From contig JBQMRZ010000004.1 of assembly GCA_052174135.1 (NCBI GenBank), positions 124,001 through 188,000 of the forward strand: a stretch of DNA of 64,000 bases, read 5' to 3'. The notes below the pieces were generated by a model. It ran no database searches and was not told the DNA's origin. It saw nothing but the letters and a program-made list of their open reading frames with translations. Of this stretch, positions 52,195 through 62,088 are shown piece after piece (positions within the stretch are counted from its first letter, which is position 1; every line of letters begins with the position of its first letter). The position numbers and the translations under genes are program-made. This DNA is from Arsenophonus sp052174135. GTDB lineage: Bacteria; Pseudomonadota; Gammaproteobacteria; Enterobacterales; Enterobacteriaceae.

Positions 52195-52270
52195 ATGTTA
52201 CTCATCAGAGTGATAAAGATCTCATCATAAAAATAGTTATCTATAAGCTTATGATAGCTAATTTTTAAAT
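52195..52270 (+). ncRNA. Possible small RNA 3' part with terminator
   Basis: A small hairpin ACTC-atca-GAGT is followed by a longer stem TAGTTATC-t-ATAAG / CTTATGATAGCTA (52234-52260) and then ATTTTTAAAT. The second is a good intrinsic-terminator shape on the plus strand. About 100 bp upstream is TATAAT in ACACTATAATTATACAGTG. No protein frame fits. fabI starts about 480 bp further on. I could not match an RNA family. Confidence 0.25.
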
Positions 52271-52747
52271 TTATTCAATAATTATATTTAAATCTATATG
52301 TAATTGATCATAAAACTAACTAAGTCATGCATGAAAAATCCTTTAAATTAACCATCATTCATTATATGTTTTCTATCAATATTGTTAGTTTTTTTTTAAC
52401 ATTTTCTTTAGAATATATAGTACTGAATCATAAAAAGATATATGAATTAAGTTAATATTGTGTAAATTATAAGAAAAAATTATTTATATATTCATATAAT
52501 TCAATATTTTAGTATAATGAAATATATTAGTAATAAAATCTTAATGATTTTTTTTGATTTATATGATATTTTTAAATTAAAATATTATTTAAAATAAAAA
52601 TAAAAACTGATTTAATCAATGATATAACAAAATCTTTTTCTTCTATTGTGATAAGTCTTCTGTCGTTTTTCAAAAAAAACATAAAATTTATCTAAAACAA
52701 ATAATTCATTTTATTTTTTAAAAAATTATAGGGGGAATCTATTATTT

Positions 52748-53542
52748 ATGGGTTTTATGAGTGGTAAGCGTATTTTAATAACTGGTTTAGCTAGTAAGCT
52801 ATCGATTGCTTATGGTGTTGCTAAAGTAATGCATCAAGAAGGTGCCGAATTAGCTTTTAGTTATCAATCTAATAAACTGAAATTTCGTATAGAAAAGATA
52901 GCAAATAGCTTTGATTCTAATCTTATATTTCCATGTAATGTTGCTTCTGATGAAAGTATTATTACACTATTTAACTATCTAGCAAAAACATGGCCAAAAT
53001 TTGATGGTTTTGTTCATTCAATTGCTTATGCGCCTGCCGATCAACTTAATGGTGATTATGTCGATACAGTTACTCGTGAAGGATTTAGAATTGCCCATGA
53101 TATTAGTTCATATAGCTTTGTTGCTTTAGCGAAAATTTGTAGAAGTATGTTAAATCATAATTCTGCATTGCTTACTCTAAGTTATTTAGGTTCTGAACGC
53201 GCTATTCCAAACTATAATGTTATGGGATTAGCAAAAGCATCCCTTGAAGCAAATATTCGTTATATGGCTAATGCAATGGGACCTGAAACGATTCGAGTTA
53301 ATGGTATTTCAGCTGGTCCAATTCGTACTTTAGCATCATCAGGAATCAAAGCTTTTCGTAAAATGCAATCACATTGTGAGTCAATAACACCAATTCGTCG
53401 TATAATAACAACTGAGGATATTGGTAAATGTGCAGCTTTTCTCTGTTCTAATTTATCAACAGCTGTAACAGGTGAAATTTTATATGTTGACGGTGGATTT
53501 AATATCACCGCTATGAATGAATCAGAATTAAAATTACCATAG
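52748..53542 (+). CDS. fabI: Enoyl-[acyl-carrier-protein] reductase (NADH) FabI
   Basis: Last reduction of each fatty acid elongation cycle; target of triclosan and diazaborines in E. coli. 264 residues; numbering matches E. coli up to the C-terminus. Catalytic Tyr146, Tyr156 and Lys163 are in SYLG, NYNVMGLAK. Position 93 is Ala (SIAYAP) where E. coli has Gly. A very strong AGGGGGA ribosome site precedes the ATG. It stands alone between two 2.8-kb gaps. Confidence 0.98.
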   Translation: MGFMSGKRILITGLASKLSIAYGVAKVMHQEGAELAFSYQSNKLKFRIEKIANSFDSNLIFPCNVASDESIITLFNYLAKTWPKFDGFVHSIAYAPADQLNGDYVDTVTREGFRIAHDISSYSFVALAKICRSMLNHNSALLTLSYLGSERAIPNYNVMGLAKASLEANIRYMANAMGPETIRVNGISAGPIRTLASSGIKAFRKMQSHCESITPIRRIITTEDIGKCAAFLCSNLSTAVTGEILYVDGGFNITAMNESELKLP

Positions 53543-56314
53543 TAATAATTAATTTAATACTATTTGTTTATTTATAAGTAAAATTTATTTAAAAAAAAAT
53601 AAAAATTATTTAAAATTAAATAAATTAGTAAATTACTGTTGCTATATACATTAGAGGTAATTAATTATCGTTTAAATTTTATGATGAAAATAACTTTTAA
53701 TTTAATAGTAACATTATATCAACGTTTAGGTAATATTGATGCCATAATACTAATCTTTTATTAAATTTTAATAAAATTGTAAATTATTTTTTGTATTTTC
53801 TTTCAAAAAAAAATAAGATTAATTTTTTATTAATCGCATAGGAATACAATCAATGTTTTTCAATTATAACTTTATTTAAAGTATTATAAATTAAAGCTAT
53901 TTATAGAAATAATTGATTAAATAGACAGAAGCTTTCAGAAAATTATTCTTCAGATTTATTTATATTATTATTTTTTAAAAAAATTATCTATTTTGATGTG
54001 AATTAAGTTAGATTATTTTTAATTAATAATAATTAGATTTATAGAAGAATAACTATTATTCAATCTATAAATTTGATTAATTGTTAGATTAGTAAAATTT
54101 TATTTTTTAAAAATTAGTTAACAACTAATATATGAAAAATAATTATATTAATCATAGTAATAGAATATTGAAAATATTAGTATTTATTTTTCATAATAAA
54201 TTTTTAAATAAACTTAAACCTATTAATGAGAATATATAGTATATTAATGAATATATTTAAATTAACCTTAAAGTATTTTAACTTTATTAAAAATATTTGT
54301 ATTATAATTATTGTTATATAGCTAAAAAGTCACTAATTTAATAATTAGTAATCTTTTTTCTACATTAATCAACAAGGTAATTTTTATAATTTAGAATATA
54401 AATTCTACTAATATCTTATTTTTAAGATTACTTTATTTATAATTAAAGAGAAATAAAGATATGATTAATTATCAATAATTAAAAGATATAATTATTTTAT
54501 TTATCTTAAGATTGTAAGATCGTCATATAGATTTTATTTACTCTTAAATAAAAAATTTTATAAAAAATAAAAAAATATGTAATATAAAATTTATCTCAAA
54601 TATTATTCTATTATTTTTATTAATTAAAATAATAGAATAATAGTCATCAATTTTTGATTTAACTAAAAGTTTAAAAAATTCTATTATATATTAGCTCCAT
54701 TATTAGATGGGTTATGCTTATACTAAAAATTAATATCATTATTTTAAATTATATAAATACTTTTTATTGATATTTTCATCGGTTATTAACCGAAAACAGA
54801 TGTTTAGTTATTTATATAAAAAAATTATCTATTATGCTAAATTTAATACTAAAGAAAAATAAAAATATAATAAATATTATAATTAGGTTACTCTTTAATT
54901 TTATTAGTTAAATAATTATTTATTCTTGCTGTCGTCGTCATCCTAGACAAAAAATAAAATAATAAATTACTAGCTATTACTATATTTTTATTTAAAAGCT
55001 ATATAAACATTTCGTTATAAACTAATACTATTTTCTAACACTTATTTATTTCTTTATCATACTACATTAAAATGGTAAATTTAAATCTTAGTATTAAATA
55101 ATTTTATTTAAAATAATGTATTTATAAAGAAAATTGTTTTTTATGTGATTAATTATAAAAAATGAAAATCATTTATTTATGATAGAAAATTACGATAAAA
55201 TTTATTGAAAATATTTTTTTATTATAAAAAACCACCTATTTAATAGGTAAATTGTAAATTAATTACATAAAAACTTTGAGGATAAATATAAATTTATTAT
55301 CAATTAATATATTATAATAATAATAGTTATTTATTTGGTGTTTATTGTTTGTTTCTGTAACATCTAATATTGACATCAATTATTATTAATATTTAAAAAA
55401 ATACTTTAAATAAAAATAAATAATATAAAATATAAGAAGTATTAATAATTTATAAAGTTTATCATCATATCTAATGAAGCGATTAAATAGCTATAATTTG
55501 TATTTTTCTATTATTTTTTATTTTTTATATCATTTTTTAATCTATTGGTAAAAAAATTTTTAGCACGCTGGTATACGCTTTGATAGATTTTATTATATAT
55601 TTAATAAATTTAATAAAAAATTCAATAGTTAAATTTGCTAACTTCTATAAGTTATTTTTATTTTAAAAATCAGTGATTTATATGTTTAAAATATGTTTTT
55701 ATTAATAAATTAAATTTTGATAAATTGAGTATCAATTTATCAAAATAAATAAAGACGCATAATATAAATATTTTAAAATATCTAGTTATAGTAAAAAATA
55801 TTTTTTTTAAAATATTCAACTAATAAATAAAAGGAATGCAAAATAATTAAATTAATTATTTCTTATTTATTTAACTATATTAATAATTGTTACTTATTTG
55901 TTAAATATTAATTAATCTAATTTATTATAATTGCATCGAAATATTTCAATTTTTTAAAATTTATTATTATATGTAATAATATATATTAAATGTAAATAAG
56001 AAATAATATAATCTATTTATGTAGATATTATATATAATTAAAAAATTAAATAACATTGAGTAGGTAGATATTAATTTTTTATTGTATAGAAGATTTTAAT
56101 ATTATTAATTATATATTACAATAATGTATAAAGGAATTAATAAGAAATTTTTTATAATTAATTTTATATTAAATAATATTTTTATAAAATATAATTATTA
56201 CTTATTTTTTAACTAAATAATATCTTAATAATCAAATCAATAAATACAATAAAGTTAATTATTTTATATTAGATGTGATCTAATAATAACAAAATTTGGA
56301 TTAAAATTTATTTT
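53543..56314. other. Gene-free gap between fabI and tyrS
   Basis: 2.8 kb, at the side of tyrS where E. coli has pdxY and gstA. No gene is traceable. It contains a 17-bp hairpin at 54601-54642, a GC-richer patch at 54926-54950, and a coding-like minus-strand scrap at about 55511-55588. Confidence 0.6.
54601..54642. repeat. Perfect 17-bp hairpin, 8-base loop
   Basis: Arms 54601-54617 and 54626-54642 are exact reverse complements, including one C-G pair. No T run follows on either strand. Confidence 0.8.
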
Positions 56315-57589
56315 TTATTGCCAATAAATTAAACAATAATGCTTTTTACCACGTTTAATTAAAGAATAACGACCAAATAGACGATCTTTAGTAGTAAAAG
56401 TATATCCAGGGTTAACGCATTTCTCATTATTAATTGTTACTGCATTTGAACTGATCATAGTTTTAGCTTGACTACGCGAAGGAACTAATTTTGCTTCAAC
56501 TAATGCTTGCTTTAAATCTGCGCCTGAATTTAATTTTATCATTGGCATACCATCTTGTGCCAATTGAGCAAAATCAGTTCTTGTTAATAAAGAAATTCTA
56601 TCAAAAAATAAGCTTTTTGTGATTCGTTTAGCAGCCTTTAAACCTTCATCATTATGTACTAATTGTGTAATTTTTTCTGCCAATATATATTGCGATCTAG
56701 GTGATTTATTACTATTTTGATCTTTTTGTTTTAATATGTTAATTTCATCAATTGACATAAATGTAAAAAAATTAAGAAAACGATAAATATCAACATCTTC
56801 AACATTAATCCAAAATTGATAAAATTTATACGGACTGGTTTTTTGTGGATCCAACCAAATTGTTCCTGTTTCCGTTTTGCCGAATTTTATTCCATCAGAC
56901 TTAGTAATCAGCGGTACAGTTAGACCAAATACTTGTTTTTGATATAGACGACGAGTTAAATCAATACCTGAAGTAATATTACCCCATTGATCAGAACCAC
57001 CTATCTGTAATTCAACATTATATTGATGATAAAGATTTGCAAAATCATAAGATTGAAGTAAATTATAACAGAACTCAGTAAAAGAGATGCCTGTATTATC
57101 ATCATTAAAACGTTGTTTAATTATTTCTTTATTAATCATTTGATTAACAGAAAAATGTTTTCCAATATCACGCAAAAAGGTCAAAATATTCATTTCTCCG
57201 AACCAATCATAGTTATTAACTATTTTAGCGCTATTTTTACCGCAATCAAAATCAAGAAATCTTGAAATTTGTTGGTAAATTTTTTTTACCCATTGATTTA
57301 CTATTTCACTACTATGTAATTTTCGATTAGTAGTTTTAAAAGTTGGATCACCAATTAAACCTGTCATACCACCAATTAATGCTATCGGTCGATGCCCCAT
57401 CTGCTGGAAATGTTTTAAGCATAGCAGAGGAATCAGATGTCCTAAGTGTAAACTGTCAGCGGTTGGATCAAAACCACAATAAATTGTCATCAATCCTTTT
57501 GATAATTTTTCTATTAATGCTTTTTCATCAGTTAATTGGGCAATTAAGCCTCTTTTTTTCAACTCTTCAATTAAGTTATTGCCAAGCAT
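56315..57589 (-). CDS. tyrS: Tyrosyl-tRNA synthetase
   Basis: Class-I synthetase charging tRNA-Tyr. I start it at the ATG of 57589 (M-L-G-N-N-L-I-E-E-L), which gives 424 residues, exactly the E. coli length and alignment, and has GGAA about eight bases upstream; the frame is open to a TTG at 57604 but that adds five residues. HIGH motif is HLGH in DSLHLGHLIPLL, KMSKS is KFGKT, the IGGSDQWGNI stretch is intact, and the C-terminal S4 domain is present. pdxH lies 109 bp upstream, the E. coli pdxH-tyrS order. Confidence 0.98.
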   Translation of the reverse strand: MLGNNLIEELKKRGLIAQLTDEKALIEKLSKGLMTIYCGFDPTADSLHLGHLIPLLCLKHFQQMGHRPIALIGGMTGLIGDPTFKTTNRKLHSSEIVNQWVKKIYQQISRFLDFDCGKNSAKIVNNYDWFGEMNILTFLRDIGKHFSVNQMINKEIIKQRFNDDNTGISFTEFCYNLLQSYDFANLYHQYNVELQIGGSDQWGNITSGIDLTRRLYQKQVFGLTVPLITKSDGIKFGKTETGTIWLDPQKTSPYKFYQFWINVEDVDIYRFLNFFTFMSIDEINILKQKDQNSNKSPRSQYILAEKITQLVHNDEGLKAAKRITKSLFFDRISLLTRTDFAQLAQDGMPMIKLNSGADLKQALVEAKLVPSRSQAKTMISSNAVTINNEKCVNPGYTFTTKDRLFGRYSLIKRGKKHYCLIYWQ

Positions 57590-57698
57590 TAATAATTCCA
57601 TCAATTTTATTTTGTTGATTTTTTATGAAAAATAATATCAATAGACATAATAAAATTAAATATTATTTTTAATAAGTTTTAGTTAAAAATATTTTTGT

Positions 57699-58352
57699 TT
57701 AAGGTGCCAACCGATCAATTTTCCAATGATCATGTTTCCATTGATATAAAAAACGATCATGGAGCCGATTAGTACCACCTTGCCAAAATTCAACACTATT
57801 AAATTTAACTCGATAGCCGCCCCAAAAAGTAGGTAAAGGAATTTTAGTATTTTTGAATGTTTGTTTTAATACAAAAAATTTTTTTTCTAATATTTTTTTA
57901 GAAAAAATTTTTGATGATTGTTTTGAAGCTAAAGCAGCTATTTGACTATTTTTTGGTCGGCTATGAAAATATTTCATAACATCAAATTGAGAGAGTTTTT
58001 TTGCTTTACCTAAGAAACAAACTTGACGCTCTAATTGATACCAAGGAAACAATAGGCTAACCCTATTATTATTAGTGATATGTTGTGCTTTCCGACTAGA
58101 TAAATTTGTATAAAATATGAGTCCATTTTTATTATAATGTTTAAGTAAAACTATTCGTTGATAAGACTGTTTATTACTATCTACAGTCGCAACACACATA
58201 GCGGTTGGATCAGTTAATTCTGCTTTATAAGCTTGTTTTAACCAACGTTCAAATAAAATCAAGGGATCGTTAGTTAAATCTTTATGTCTTAAACCTCCTT
58301 TAGTATATTCTCGCCTTATTTTAGTAAGTTCTAACTGATTTTTTTCTACCAT
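57699..58352 (-). CDS. pdxH: Pyridoxamine/pyridoxine 5'-phosphate oxidase
   Basis: FMN enzyme that makes pyridoxal 5'-phosphate, active vitamin B6, from PNP or PMP. 217 residues (E. coli 218). Conserved stretches: REYTKGGLRHKDL, QRIVLLKHYNKNGLIFYTNL, SLLFPWYQLERQV, YFHSRPKNSQIAA and WQGGTNRLHDRFLYQW, the last carrying the Arg and His of the substrate site. AAGGA precedes the ATG. Probably transcribed with tyrS. It depends on riboflavin-derived FMN, linking it to ribE. Confidence 0.98.
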   Translation of the reverse strand: MVEKNQLELTKIRREYTKGGLRHKDLTNDPLILFERWLKQAYKAELTDPTAMCVATVDSNKQSYQRIVLLKHYNKNGLIFYTNLSSRKAQHITNNNRVSLLFPWYQLERQVCFLGKAKKLSQFDVMKYFHSRPKNSQIAALASKQSSKIFSKKILEKKFFVLKQTFKNTKIPLPTFWGGYRVKFNSVEFWQGGTNRLHDRFLYQWKHDHWKIDRLAP

Positions 58353-59642
58353 TTTTCCTTTACCCTATATTAAAAAAAAATATAATTAGCCAAATAAATT
58401 ATGTTTAATGTTTTTAATTTGTAAAGGTATATAAAGTAACATATGGTAAATTATTTAACAAACTCGATAAACCATAAATAAGATGATAATAGAACAAAAG
58501 AAAATAATACCTTTTATATTTTTATTATTTAAACCACATTTATCTATTGATAACAATATAATGTTAGCTGATAACTTTACTTAATATATTAAAAAGTGAT
58601 TACTTATAGTTTTCAGTAAAATAAATAAAATAGTTGATCTTATCATAAAATTAAATTTAATTAATTATTGAACGAATAATCAATTTTATCAATGTTGTTG
58701 CTATGTTCTATCTTAATAAATATAAAAATAATATTATTTTTATAACAAAAAAATTAAATATCTTTATTATATTTTTATTGATTATAATAAAAATTAATTA
58801 ATATTCTAGTATTTAAATTAAAAATTACTTATTACTTACCTTTAATTAAACCAAATTGATATTATTACAATATTTATTGAATACTAATTAGTCAAAATAT
58901 CCGATAGTTTATTTACTAATTTAATATTATAATTATTAATTATTCAATTTTTTTTTAAATAAAGTAATAAATTATTGATATTCAAGCATTTTAAATAATA
59001 TGATTTTAATCAGAACAACTAAATATTTTATTATAAAAATACAAGTATTAATTATCTTTTTACTACAAAGTATTAAGCATACGTTTAGTAAAATTAAGTT
59101 TTTATTATGATAAGAAGATAATCTTATTACTATAAAATTAATTATCCAATAAATTGAATTATATTAATAGATTAATATAATTCAATTTATTGGATAATAT
59201 TATACTAGATAATACTTATTATTAATAATGATTATTTTTTAAAAAAGATTACAAGTGCATTAATATATAATAGATTATATTTTAGTTAATTTATTTAAAA
59301 ATATCAAAACGATCGAGGTTTATCTTCTATACAATATTTATATACTAAATTATTTATATATTTATTTTTTTTAAATATTTCTTTTTATACCTTATTTTAA
59401 TCGTCTAATATACTTATTATTATAATAATTTTTACTCTTTAAGCATTTGAAATAAAAAATAAAATAATTAAATAGATTTTTTTAAAAAAATTATTAATCT
59501 TTAAACTAAATTAATATCATAAAAAAGATTAATTTAGTAATTATTTACTTATCCAATAGAATTTATAAACAAAAAAATTATGATACCTTTATAATCATGA
59601 TTATTATGTTATAAATTAGATTTTAAAAAAAATGGAGTAATC
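58353..59642. other. Divergent gap between pdxH and slyB
   Basis: 1.3 kb at the place of E. coli mliC and anmK; neither is traceable. It holds the longest perfect inverted repeat of the window at 59141-59198. Confidence 0.65.
59141..59198. repeat. Perfect 28-bp inverted repeat with 2-base loop
   Basis: Arms 59141-59168 and 59171-59198 are exact reverse complements with only AG between them, including six G-C pairs counted over the two arms' CC/GG and C/G positions. It ends at the first mismatch on each side. It lies 445 bp before slyB. There is no flanking T run, so a plain terminator is unlikely. Confidence 0.95.
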
Positions 59643-60110
59643 ATGTTAAAGCAAATTATTCTTAGTATTTTTATTATTATCTTGTCGGGTTGTGTGAATA
59701 CAGCTGATCTTTCTTGGGATACTTATACTACTACTCAAGTTAAACAAGTACAAAGCGTGATTTATGGTACAATCACTCACGTAACCCCAATTAATATTCA
59801 AACTGGAGGTGATGAAAATATTATAGGTGCACTAGGTGGCGCTATTCTTGGTGGATTATTTGGTAATACAGTAGGTGGGGGTAAAGGAAATACTTTTGCA
59901 ACAGCAGCCGGAGCGATCGCTGGTGGTCTTACTGGTCAAAATATTCAAATAGCATTTAATAAAAAAAAAGGTATTAAATTAGAAATTAAACTTAATAATA
60001 ATCGAATTATTTCTGTAATACAAAAAGGCGATTTAAATAGTTTCTATAATGGTCAACGCGTCTCCATTATTATAGGAAATGGAAATAAAATTACTGTTTC
60101 GCCTAGTTAA
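59643..60110 (+). CDS. slyB: Outer-membrane lipoprotein SlyB
   Basis: Glycine-zipper lipoprotein of the outer membrane; in E. coli part of the PhoPQ stress response and of protective lipid nanodomains. 155 residues as in E. coli. Signal peptide with lipobox LSGC at about residue 16, then TTTQVKQVQSVIYGTI, the glycine zipper GALGGAILGGLFGNTVGGG with a second half AGAIAGGLTGQN, and a C-terminal GQRVSIIIGNGNKITVSP. GGAG precedes the ATG. Its lipoprotein maturation relies on the Lol system, represented here by lolB. Confidence 0.97.
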   Translation: MLKQIILSIFIIILSGCVNTADLSWDTYTTTQVKQVQSVIYGTITHVTPINIQTGGDENIIGALGGAILGGLFGNTVGGGKGNTFATAAGAIAGGLTGQNIQIAFNKKKGIKLEIKLNNNRIISVIQKGDLNSFYNGQRVSIIIGNGNKITVSPS

Positions 60111-61078
60111 TATAATATAAATTGTATAAAATATTTATACTTAAATAATTAATAGTATTCATATAAATCATAAAGTTTTATTTAATTATTTTATTAGTTT
60201 ATTTCAGTTTTAATATTAATTAATAAAATTTACCAATTCTATTGGGTATAATTTTTTTAAATATTCATTTATGTGTCTTTTTATTAAAATCATCAAATTA
60301 TTTAATCAATTAAATTGATATTCTCTATTAACTTGATTATTTTTTTGGTTTATTATTTATATATATTATGTGTAATATTAGTTTTTATTTTAAATATTAA
60401 TGATTAATTATTAAATGTTGTTTTTTATAAAAAAAAATCGCGAATATAAGCTATATATAATAATAAATAAAATATTTAAATTTATTTATAAATATATAAT
60501 GAGTTTATTAAGTTATATTTAAAATTTAAAAATAAAATACTGTTATTATTTTTTTAAGTAAAATATAAAATAAATAATATAATAAATCAACAAATACTTT
60601 AAAAATTAGATTTTATTTAATTAATATATTAAAAACTCATTATATTGTGATAATAATATAATTATTTTAAACTTATTAATATAATTTTCTAAATTAGAAT
60701 AATTGTTGAATCAACAATATTGTGTTATTATATAATTTTTTATAAAAAAAATCACAAATTAGTTATTATTAAATAATTACTATAATTTAAGAATTATTTT
60801 TTTAGATAAAGAATAATTGAGGTAAAATAATATATCATTTATTTTATATATTTTTTATTAATAAACTAAAAAAATAATTGTAGTAATGATAAATTTTACG
60901 TTATATCTATATTAGTAATATAGTGGGTTTTAAATTTTAAAAAAAACTTATACGCATTCACTTCATATTTATTATATGTTTGCGATCTTCTATGCTCAAT
61001 CTAATTTAATGTATTTTAATTAAAATTTAGCATAATATATTTTATTTCAAAATATTATAAAGTAATTAATAAAAGTAA
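60111..61078. other. Decayed gap between slyB and rnt
   Basis: Nearly 1 kb at the place of E. coli slyA, nemA and gloA. None is traceable. A slightly GC-richer patch (about 60948-61003) lies just before rnt and may hold its promoter or a gene remnant. Confidence 0.55.
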
Positions 61079-61720
61079 ATGTCTAATAAAAAAAACAACG
61101 CTAATATTTTGTCAGAACGTTTTAGGGGCTATTACCCCGTCGTTATCGATGTAGAAACTGGCGGATTCAATGCACAACAAGACGCATTATTAGAAATTGC
61201 AGCTATTACCTTAAAAATGGATCAAGATGGTTGGTTAGAGATTGATAGAAAACTTCATTTCCATATTTTACCTTTTGAAGGCGCAAATATAGAAGCAACT
61301 TCATTAGCTTTCACTGGTATCGATCCGATTAATCCTTTTCGTGATGCAGTAGATGAATGTATCGCTTTGCATGCAATTTTTAAGACGGTTAAAAAGGGAA
61401 TTAAAAACAACAATTGCCATCGAGCAATTGTTGTTGCCCATAATGCTAATTTCGATCATAGTTTTATCATGGCAGCTTTTCAACGAACAAATCTAAAGCA
61501 TAATCCATTTCATCCTTTTGCTACTTTTGATACAGCAGCACTCAGTGGACTAGTTTTTGGACAAACAATTTTAGCTAAAGCATGTTATAATGCCGGGATA
61601 CCATTTGACGGTAAACAAGCACATGGTGCACTTTATGATACCGATAGAACAGCATTATTATTTTGTAAAATTGTTAATAAATGGAAAAAATTAGGTGGCT
61701 GGCCTATATTAAACAGTTAA
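61079..61720 (+). CDS. rnt: Ribonuclease T
   Basis: DEDDh 3'-5' exonuclease that trims tRNA and other stable RNA 3' ends, including turnover of CCA ends. 213 residues (E. coli 215). Active-site residues are in VIDVETGGF (D, E), AHNANFDHSF (D), and HGALYDTDRT (H, D). The RFRGYYPVV and RNPFHPFATFDTAALSGL-like stretches are typical. Convergent with grxD, 38 bp apart; lhr, which lies between them in E. coli, is lost. Confidence 0.97.
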   Translation: MSNKKNNANILSERFRGYYPVVIDVETGGFNAQQDALLEIAAITLKMDQDGWLEIDRKLHFHILPFEGANIEATSLAFTGIDPINPFRDAVDECIALHAIFKTVKKGIKNNNCHRAIVVAHNANFDHSFIMAAFQRTNLKHNPFHPFATFDTAALSGLVFGQTILAKACYNAGIPFDGKQAHGALYDTDRTALLFCKIVNKWKKLGGWPILNS

Positions 61721-61758
61721 TAAACAAAAAATAAAATTAATTCTCTTATTAAAAAATA

Positions 61759-62088
61759 TTATGAAGTACGATACTTATCAGCTGTTGCAGTGATTAATTT
61801 CTGCAATTCACCTTGCTGATACATATCGATAATAATATCACATCCTCCAATTAACTCACCATCAATCAATAGTTGAGGAAATGTTGGCCAGTTTGTATAC
61901 CTTGGTAGCGCATCACGAATATCAGGATTTTCTAAAATATCTATATAACTAAAATTTTCGCCACAAGCAGAAATAATTTTAGCTGCTTTAGCAGAGAAGC
62001 CACAGCTTGGAAATTTAGGAGATCCTTTCATATATAAAAGAATCGGAGTTTTTTTTATTTGTTGTTCAATTTTTTCTATTGTTGTCAT
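61759..62088 (-). CDS. grxD: Monothiol glutaredoxin GrxD
   Basis: CGFS-type glutaredoxin that binds and hands on [2Fe-2S] clusters with glutathione, often with BolA. 109 residues (E. coli 115). The motif CGFS is in FPSCGFSAKAAKI; further family marks are KGSPKFP, YTNWPTFPQLLIDGELIGGCDII. GGGGAG precedes the ATG. It points to a living iron-sulfur economy although hemA is dead. Confidence 0.97.
   Translation of the reverse strand: MTTIEKIEQQIKKTPILLYMKGSPKFPSCGFSAKAAKIISACGENFSYIDILENPDIRDALPRYTNWPTFPQLLIDGELIGGCDIIIDMYQQGELQKLITATADKYRTS

Larger units (their letters stand above)
49962..52747. other. Gene-free gap between tsaB and fabI
   Basis: 2.8 kb. Two points stand out: a 65-codon open stretch on the minus strand without a good start (51756-51953) and a patch at about 52120-52270 with two hairpins and a T run. 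The rest is featureless AT-rich DNA. Confidence 0.6.

Noticed and set aside
57590..57604. Longer tyrS start (TTG at 57604)
   Set aside because: It adds five residues not found in E. coli TyrS; the ATG at 57589 gives the exact family length and has a better ribosome site.
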